The notes under the pieces were generated by a model that worked only from the letters and a program-made list of their open reading frames with translations, searched no databases and was not told the DNA's origin. A program made the translations under genes and the position numbers. DNA of 64,000 nt from Reticulascus tulasneorum (Eukaryota; Ascomycota; Sordariomycetes; Glomerellales; Reticulascaceae). The stretch spans positions 2,294,001-2,358,000 of the forward strand of contig LSAX01000008.1 in assembly GCA_001557505.1 (NCBI GenBank), written 5' to 3'. Shown piece after piece: positions 56,557 through 64,000 of this stretch (positions are counted from its first letter, which is position 1; the number at the start of each line of letters is the position of its first letter).

Positions 56557-58553
56557 ATGACAGAAGATATTTTTGCCCAATATAGAGCGGGAGCCTCGTT
56601 CTACAAAGGAGCCACGAGGGCAACGCCAGCAGCGGCAAGGCGAACACGCTTGAGCCTCCAAGAGGCGCTCGCAGAAGTTGATGGCTTGTTTGGTGGTCTC
56701 CAGTATTTGGACAAGACGGAACCTCTGTCGCACGAAAACCCCCCCTCATCAAGCTCATCGCCTCAATCGGCGTATGATTCGAGCTGCCCGCGGCCAGACG
56801 GAGCCGTGACGACGAATGGCTATACTCAAGATGAATTGGCGCTCGCCCTGGATGATTTGTCAACACAGAATCCCCAGTCCCAGCGCGGGTTGTCTGATGA
56901 CCACACGCACGATGGCTTTCCCAGTGCCATGGCGAGCTCGCTCCACGAGCCTGGCAAATCCCAGTGGGCGGCGTTGAGAAACGTTCGGGAAGCCAGCGAG
57001 TTCTATTACCACGAATTTAAACGCGTCGCAGGCCTTTCCAGCTCGCCTGTCATCACCGAACTGCTCCAATCCTACGCCAACGCCAGAGAGTTGCGAGAAA
57101 TGGGCGTTTTGACGTTCCGAGACCTCCTTACTGGCATAACACCTACAAGCTTGAAGGCCATATGGGCATTTTCGAGCCTCTCCTACGTTATCTCTAAGCT
57201 CTTGTTCGAGAAGGGTCGGATAGCCGAGGAAGACATTCTCGCCGGGGTACGAGTCTGGCGCGACTCTATCAAAAACGTCGAAAAGAAGGAGGCCTTCAAC
57301 TTCCTCGCTGAGAGGATCTGGCCGGAAGCAAAGGACCACTTGCACTTCATATCCCTAGAGGTCGATCGCAGACAGGCTGGCCGAGCACGAGAAGTTTTGG
57401 AGAAAGTGCCAGGGCTGACGAACTCGCCAATTTGGAACAACGAAATCCTGAACGACCCAAGATTTTATGATGTGCAGGTAATGCCGACAAGTGAGGAAGT
57501 CATGGCTCTTCCAGACTATGACGGGCTTGGCGAGCCTTCGTCGCAGTGGCAGAGCAGCGAAGGAGAAGACTATGGAGTCATTGATCCTCAAGACTATGCT
57601 TTTGACTTCGTCTACGACATGCAAAAAGGCATCTGCTTCACGAGCACTCAAATTCCACATGAGAATAAAGCACAGGCGGTACCAGAAGGTCCCGACGCGG
57701 CCGACGAAGCCACGAGCCTTCGGAATACGATGGCTTTCTTGGTGATATTGGTCTTTTTCCAGACGACAGGAGAGCTGTTGTACATACTCTCCGGGAAGGG
57801 CCTGACAACGAAGGAGGTCGAACCAGGGGTGGCTAATGCCCGCGTCCAGTCGAGGTTCGAGAAGCAGGTGCGGAAAGATTTCTTCGGGCCGCGTCGCAAG
57901 AGCAGCAGTCCTCAGAACCCGGCCTTTACCGGCCTTCTGTCTGTGGCAAAGAAATTTGTGGAGATGGGATACCTGAGATGCAATGAAGATGTGCACAAGT
58001 TCTTGATCAGTCTTGCTAGGGTAAGTAACAAGAATCACTGCCACCTGGGCAACCGATCTGATGTCTCCCAGGATATGATTGAGCCTGTGGAGCTTTTTCA
58101 TGAATTTTTAAAATGGATCTACTGCCCACCTGCGGGCTTGTCCCCCCAATTTGGGAAACGTCCTCAAGCGTGTGCGAAGCGCGAGCGGTCAGAGGATGAT
58201 GTTCCTACTTCACCGAGTAAGAAAGCGTAAGTTGTTCTGGGATCAGCTCATGCCGCCAGAGACTGACGTTACGCAGAAAGGTCTTTGTGTGTGACGACTG
58301 TGAGAGGCATTATAAGACTGGGCCGGGCTTAAACAAACATCGACGAGCCAAGCACGGGTCACCGCCGCGAAGGATACCTTGCCCGGCGGCAGGATGTGAT
58401 CACATAGGCCTGGACTCTAGGCGGGACAACCTCCGGCAGCACGTCCTCAATATGCATCCAGGGATTGACCTGCCACAGTGGTTAAATGACAGGAGCCGTG
58501 GAACAGTGGAGCCTGTGGCCCTTGATGATGTTGAGATGCTGTCTTCCATGTAG
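56557..58553 (+). CDS. C2H2 zinc-finger protein
   Basis: Exons 56557-58020, 58072-58226 and 58277-58553 give 631 residues. The first intron (58021-58071, GTAAGT...CCCAG) is 51 nt and stop-free, so a plain ORF reads through it. The second (58227-58276, GTAAGT...GCAG) joins SPSKKA to KVFVCDDC. Two C2H2 fingers close the protein: CDDCERHYKTGPGLNKHRRA followed by KH, and a second of the form CPAAGCDH...HVLNMH. The long N-terminal part is mainly helical and has no named domain. A Ser-rich region lies at 60-75. A basic nuclear stretch (KRERSEDDVPTSPSKKA) precedes the fingers. A nuclear DNA- or RNA-binding role is likely; targets are unknown. Confidence 0.88.
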
Positions 58554-59639
58554 GATGGGGGTGTTTTTGATTCGTTCTTGGTTTTTGGGAGAATCTGATC
58601 TCATCAACAACGGGCGTTGGGTTTGTCGTTGAATTTCACCTGGAGAACCATGTCTCTTGGTGTGAGCTCGCCACTTGGGGAGGCTAGTGGTGTTATTGGT
58701 GTCGGCAAAAAAAATGTTGGAGCACACAAGGACTCGGTTGATGAGCTTGGGGAAGATGTTTACTCGGAGTGTAGTAAAAGTTGTTTGGATAGATCTCCTT
58801 GAGTTTTCCAAGGGAATTGAGCTGCTCTGTTAATCCATAATCTCGCACGGCAGATGCTATAGCGCGCCAAGATGTATCCAGGCACAAGAACAGAGAACAG
58901 ATAACTCTGGCTCAAGGGAGTTTGTGATTGAAGAAAACGATGTCAGGGGGAGTCGCAGCATCCTCGAGTCTTATTCAGCAAGTACGTTGATATGTACGCT
59001 ACCACGGAAGGGACCACCCGTCGAAAATGCCCGCAAGTGGAAAAAAGTTGCCTGTACGAATCACACCTCCGTTCGCACAGGGAGCGCCCACCCTCGCACC
59101 GGGCCTCGTAATTTGCAGAGCAAGGTCTACCCCTCAATAGGGCGTCCACTAGAGAGCCACTGTGGCTTGAACCCACATCCCCGTGCATCATCCCCCCCTG
59201 ACGCAGCGTCACTCCATCATTCCACCATAACGTATTACTTTTTGTCCAACTTCCACCAGCCCGCCCGGCTTTTCGCGACGCCTACTTTTTTTTGACTCGG
59301 AGCGAGAGACACACACTCACACAGAGAGAGAGAGAGCGCTGAGAAAAAAAAAGGCCTGCAGCTAAGACTCGTTCATCGCCGTTGCTGGCCGAAGCCCTTC
59401 CGTGATATTTGTCACTCCCGTCCCCCTACCTGACCGCCACCGCCGCTTTCCATCGTCCCAACTTATATAATCCACACTCACCCACCGACACCCCATCACC
59501 TTACGTCCTCGCGTACCACCAAACCCGACATTTTGCGATCCCCCGTTTCCAGTTGCAAATCTTTGCCCCCAAGTATTTACGAATAGCACACGAACCACGT
59601 TCGCAACCAGGCTGGGCAAACTCGCTTGCTGGAACCCCG
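58554..59639. promoter_or_regulatory. Promoter/leader region of the OXR1-like gene
   Basis: This 1.09-kb stretch includes a (GA)n block at 59322-59337 and a strongly C-rich leader from about 59400 to the start codon. The leader is open in the OXR1 frame but has no ATG before 59640. Confidence 0.5.
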
Positions 59640-60760
59640 ATGAACATGTCTTACCAGAGCCGCTCGCCCGACACGCCCCCCTCCTCCTCGGGCGCCGCAA
59701 CCCCCACACACTCTTCCACCACGCCCTCGCTCTCCTCCTCGGTCATCTCGACCATGTGGACGGGCCTCATGCGCCGCTTCTCCGACGTTCCCGACTCCTC
59801 CCAGCCCTACAGCCAGTACTCGCAGCACACACCGCCCTCGCACTCGCAGTCGTACCCTTCCGACCCCACCAAGGATGGAATCACGGGCGTCTTCAACCCG
59901 GTGGTGCGCCGCACCGCGAGCCCGTTCCGCCCGCCGCCCCTGGACCCCATCATCCTGCACGGCTTCAAGGACAGCACTCCCGGTACCGCGAGGCTGCTGA
60001 GCAGCAGCGTGGCCGAGGAGATTCGCATCATGCTGCCCGAGCGGCTGAGGATCGTCGAGGACTGGAGGCTGGTGTATAGTCTTGAACAGGACGGGGCGAG
60101 CCTGGGGACGCTGTACAAGAAGGCGAGTGTGTTCCAGGGGCGAAGGATTGGGTTCGTGCTCGTCGTAAGGGACGATGCTGGCGGGGTAAGTGACACGTCC
60201 CTTCGAACTTCTCCCACCTGGTCAAGAGCAAGACCATGCCAGGCTGGAGATCTTCACAATGTGTCCGTTCGGTTGCTAACATCCACAAGACCTTTGGTGC
60301 CTACCTCTCCGAATACCCCCACCCCGCGCCCACATACTTCGGCAACGGCGAATGCTTCCTCTGGCGCGCCTCCCTCCTCGCCAGCCTCCCGCCCCCTCCC
60401 TCCGCCGACACCACCAACATCAGCCGCAGCTCGACCATCGCCTCCCCCGTACGCCAGTCCTTCAACTCCCCGAACCTCTCCCCTCCGACCTCGATCCCGG
60501 AGCAGAAGCGAGCCCCAACACCCGAACAGTCCATCCGCTTCAAGGCGTTCCCCTACAGCGGCGTCAACGACTACTACATCAACTGCGAGGCCGGCTTCCT
60601 CAGCGTGGGCGCCGGGGACGGGCACTACGGCCTGTGGCTGGACGATAGCCTGGACAGGGGCCACAGCGGGCGGAGCCAGACGTTCGGGAACGAGCCGCTC
60701 AGCGACGAGGGGGAGAAGTTTGGCGTGCTGGGGGTTGAGCTCTGGGTTTTGGGTGCGTAA
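59640..60760 (+). CDS. OXR1: TLDc-domain oxidation resistance protein (OXR1)
   Basis: Exons 59640-60185 and 60290-60760 give 338 residues; the 104-nt intron has a GTAAGT donor and a GCTAAC branch. A Ser/Thr/Pro-rich N-terminus (starts MNMSYQSRSPDTPPSSSG) precedes the TLDc domain from about residue 110. Its family pattern is clear: LHGFKDSTPGTARLLSSSVA, EEIRIMLPERLRIVEDWRLV, YSLEQDGASLGTLYKKA, TFGAYLSEYPHP, YFGNGECFLW, FKAFPYSGVNDYYINCEAGF, SVGAGDGHYGLWLDDSLDRG, and GVLGVELWVLG at the end. Relatives bind the V-ATPase (yeast Oxr1 promotes its disassembly) and protect against oxidative stress. The domain carries an unusually long Pro/Ser insertion (about 205-255). Met3 is an equally good start. 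Confidence 0.95.
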
Positions 60761-61544
60761 GCTGTTTTCCGGTCATGGAATACGCCATGGACCTTAATGC
60801 TGGATTGGATTTCCTTACTGGGTCTGGGAGGCTGGCGTTTGGCTTACTCTACTCTCATATATGGCAGGTACAATTCTACTCTAGGCCAGGGGATGGAAAG
60901 GCGGGCATAATTGGCCATGTCTTTCATGACATGGAGCAGCAAAACCGAGGCAGTTGGGAGAGACTGGCATCGCAACAACAAACGTTTCGCATAGGCTAGA
61001 CAAATAGTAACATAATGATACCCTGGGTTTTTGGATACACTGCTCTTACTTCCCGTTCGCATTGAGTAGATTGTCTCTGCTAAGTTTGTGTGGCGATGCC
61101 GGTCGGTTCCTTTGACAATCAAGTAAGTATATCGTCCTACCAGATTACGAGTTCGAGAACCTTGCGGCTTGAAAGATGGGTGGACTCGGGTTGCGGCTCC
61201 GTTGCGGACATGCTTCCAGTCAGGCAACAAACCACCTTAACACCCCGGAACAACCCTCACAGGCACGAAACAAGGCAGTAGGATGATCATAAGAAAATGT
61301 CAATAGTCTGAATGTAGTGTAAGAAAATAGAGACGATGAGTTGCCTATCCATCCATTCATCCATCCAGCCACCCAGCCTCGCCTCAAGCGTATTCTTTCT
61401 GTGGCTACCTTCTTCCGCTAGCCAAACGGCCCAAGCCCCTTTTCCCCATCGATCAGTCTATATATCTCACTCACGCAGCGGACACCGACATCGCTTTGCC
61501 CAGCTCTTTCTTCTCTACTGCCCGAAAAAAAAAAACATTAAGAC
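60761..61544. other. Convergent intergenic region
   Basis: This is the 3' flank shared by the OXR1 and MAP kinase genes. Only a CCAT-type microsatellite (61346-61375) is seen. Confidence 0.6.
61346..61375. repeat. (CCAT)n microsatellite
   Basis: This is an imperfect CCAT/CCAG tetranucleotide run in the 3' flank of the MAP kinase gene. Confidence 0.85.
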
Positions 61545-62802
<1,258 letters not shown>

Positions 62803-64000
62803 GGTGTTGTCCGAAAGAGAGTATGCGGGAGGGGGAGGTGTTGGTCAGTGGTATCGTGAACAGAAACTTCTGGCGAACGGTAGTTAAATGGAATAATATG
62901 TCCTGATATGGCGGTCGTTCCAGAACCACGGTGGCGCAAGATATGAGAGGGTGGTGGAGGAGTATTACTATTCGTTGTCCTGGTCGCTGCGGCACTGCGG
63001 GAGAGGCTCTATTTGTCGGAATTGTGGGATCGACGGGTATGTCAAAGAAATGTGTCCAAGCACACTCTTTCGTCAGGTTGAGACCGTCGCGCGAAATGGT
63101 CAGTCAGATTCAGTCAATGAACTGACGCCCGCAGATCACCGTGTTGATCGTGAGGGGAGGGGAAGATACAGGGAGGAAGAGGTCAAGTGTCGTCCGGGGG
63201 GGGGATCGTGGTGGGATGGAGAGGGCCGTGTTTCTTAGTCCGCTCGGGCCTTGGTCTTGAACGGGGTCCGCTTGTTGCAGGTTGTATTATGGTTGACGTC
63301 TCGCCCTGGCCATACGAGATGATATTTACTATCCGTGCAAACGCTTTGAATACAGCAGCAAACGCTACGGTGGGTATGGTGCTCTGTTCGTGGTCAATCG
63401 TTCGAGTCAGAATACTATGAAAGGGGGTTGTGTTAGCTAGAAACGACCAAACAGCTAAAAGCCGGCAAATCCTAGGTGTGTCGCAACAGGTCGGGATGGA
63501 TCTTTCAGGGCACGAACAGACTTCCCACTTGGGGTTAAAAGCGTCGATGATACAGGTGATGTGCTTCTTTCAGAGTTCGAGAAAGATGTGCTTGAATATC
63601 AACCGCTCTCGGAATAAAAGAGAGCATGGGCGGCCGGGGGCTTCCAGAAGCAATTGGTTAGGCTCATGGGACGGACAAGTCACATAACGAAGAGGCCTGG
63701 CAATGTGGTGTCGACCCCTTGTAACAAGACTTCAGACGAGAAGAAGACAGGCCGGCGGTATGGGGGCCCACACGGAGCCAAGCGCATTCAGCACAGCGGT
63801 GGCGACGAACTCCTGGAGAGACAGAGTCGACAACCAGACAAGAGCTGGGCGGCAGCGCTGGGGGATTCTGGAGGGGGAAGCAGAGAAAGACCGGCTAGAT
63901 TGTGTGCCTGTATGATCTTCGGGAGGGGTAGTAGGAAGGACGAAAATGATGAGATGTGTACCTGTTTTGGATTGCCCCGCTTCAACACCCGTTTCTGGTG
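62803..64000. promoter_or_regulatory. Upstream region of the MAP kinase gene
   Basis: Just upstream of the start (62817-62840) the minus strand is pyrimidine-rich, as in fungal transcription start regions. The rest, to the window edge, shows only unsupported short ORFs; a long 5' leader or a gene beyond the edge is possible. Confidence 0.45.

Noticed and set aside
59409..59639. Upstream extension of the OXR1 frame
   Set aside because: The frame is open but contains no ATG; the C-rich sequence looks like a leader, and the protein start at 59640 fits the family.

Overview
The window is nuclear DNA of a filamentous ascomycete (Pezizomycotina), most likely a Sordariomycete. The genes are intron-poor. 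Most introns are 45-75 nt with GTRNGT donors, CTAAC/CTGAC-like branch points and YAG ends. The gene set fits this group: a 356-codon Fus3/Kss1-type MAP kinase of the PMK1 class, an SPB Pcp1-like protein, POM152, a Zn2Cys6 regulator, GT8 and fungal-type amidase. I cannot name the species. I see no bacterial, viral or CRISPR sequence, no complete transposon, no tRNA and no rRNA.

Layout. 0.2-5.4 kb: three uncharacterised genes (a four-exon protein, a secreted-type single-pass membrane protein, a multi-exon conserved-type protein). 5.9-7.6 kb: mitochondrial succinyl-CoA:3-ketoacid CoA-transferase. 8.5-15.9 kb: UTP22 (rRNA processing) converging on POM152 (nuclear pore). 16.9-18.6 kb: UCH37-type deubiquitinase with an unusual lysine-rich crossover loop. 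18.9-25.1 kb: GT8 glycosyltransferase, Zn2Cys6 factor and amidase, all on the minus strand. 26.1-30.8 kb: one six-exon gene joining a catalytically complete patatin lipase to a ubiquitin-fold-like segment, a C3HC4 RING and ankyrin repeats. 32.2-34.2 kb: F-box/SirB1/YccV-like (FBXO21-type) gene. 35.1-39.2 kb: Pcp1-like coiled-coil spindle pole body protein. 40.0-42.0 kb: metacaspase. 42.0-47.3 kb: gene-poor. 47.3-49.2 kb: uncharacterised gene with a long first intron. 49.2-53.3 kb: long simple-sequence-rich leader region. 53.3-55.5 kb: single-pass membrane protein with DPF/NPF motifs. 56.6-58.6 kb: C2H2 protein. 59.6-60.8 kb: TLDc/OXR1. 61.5-62.8 kb: PMK1-type MAP kinase.

Most genes are housekeeping and unlinked in function. 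Three of them (UCH, patatin-RING, F-box) within about 17 kb concern ubiquitin, which may be chance. The strongest candidate for something undescribed is the patatin-UBL-like-RING-ankyrin protein: its reading frame closes exactly across six exons (4467 nt), including a GC-AG intron that lies inside the RING. Exon models were deduced by hand from splice signals and frame; no RNA or homology search was available.
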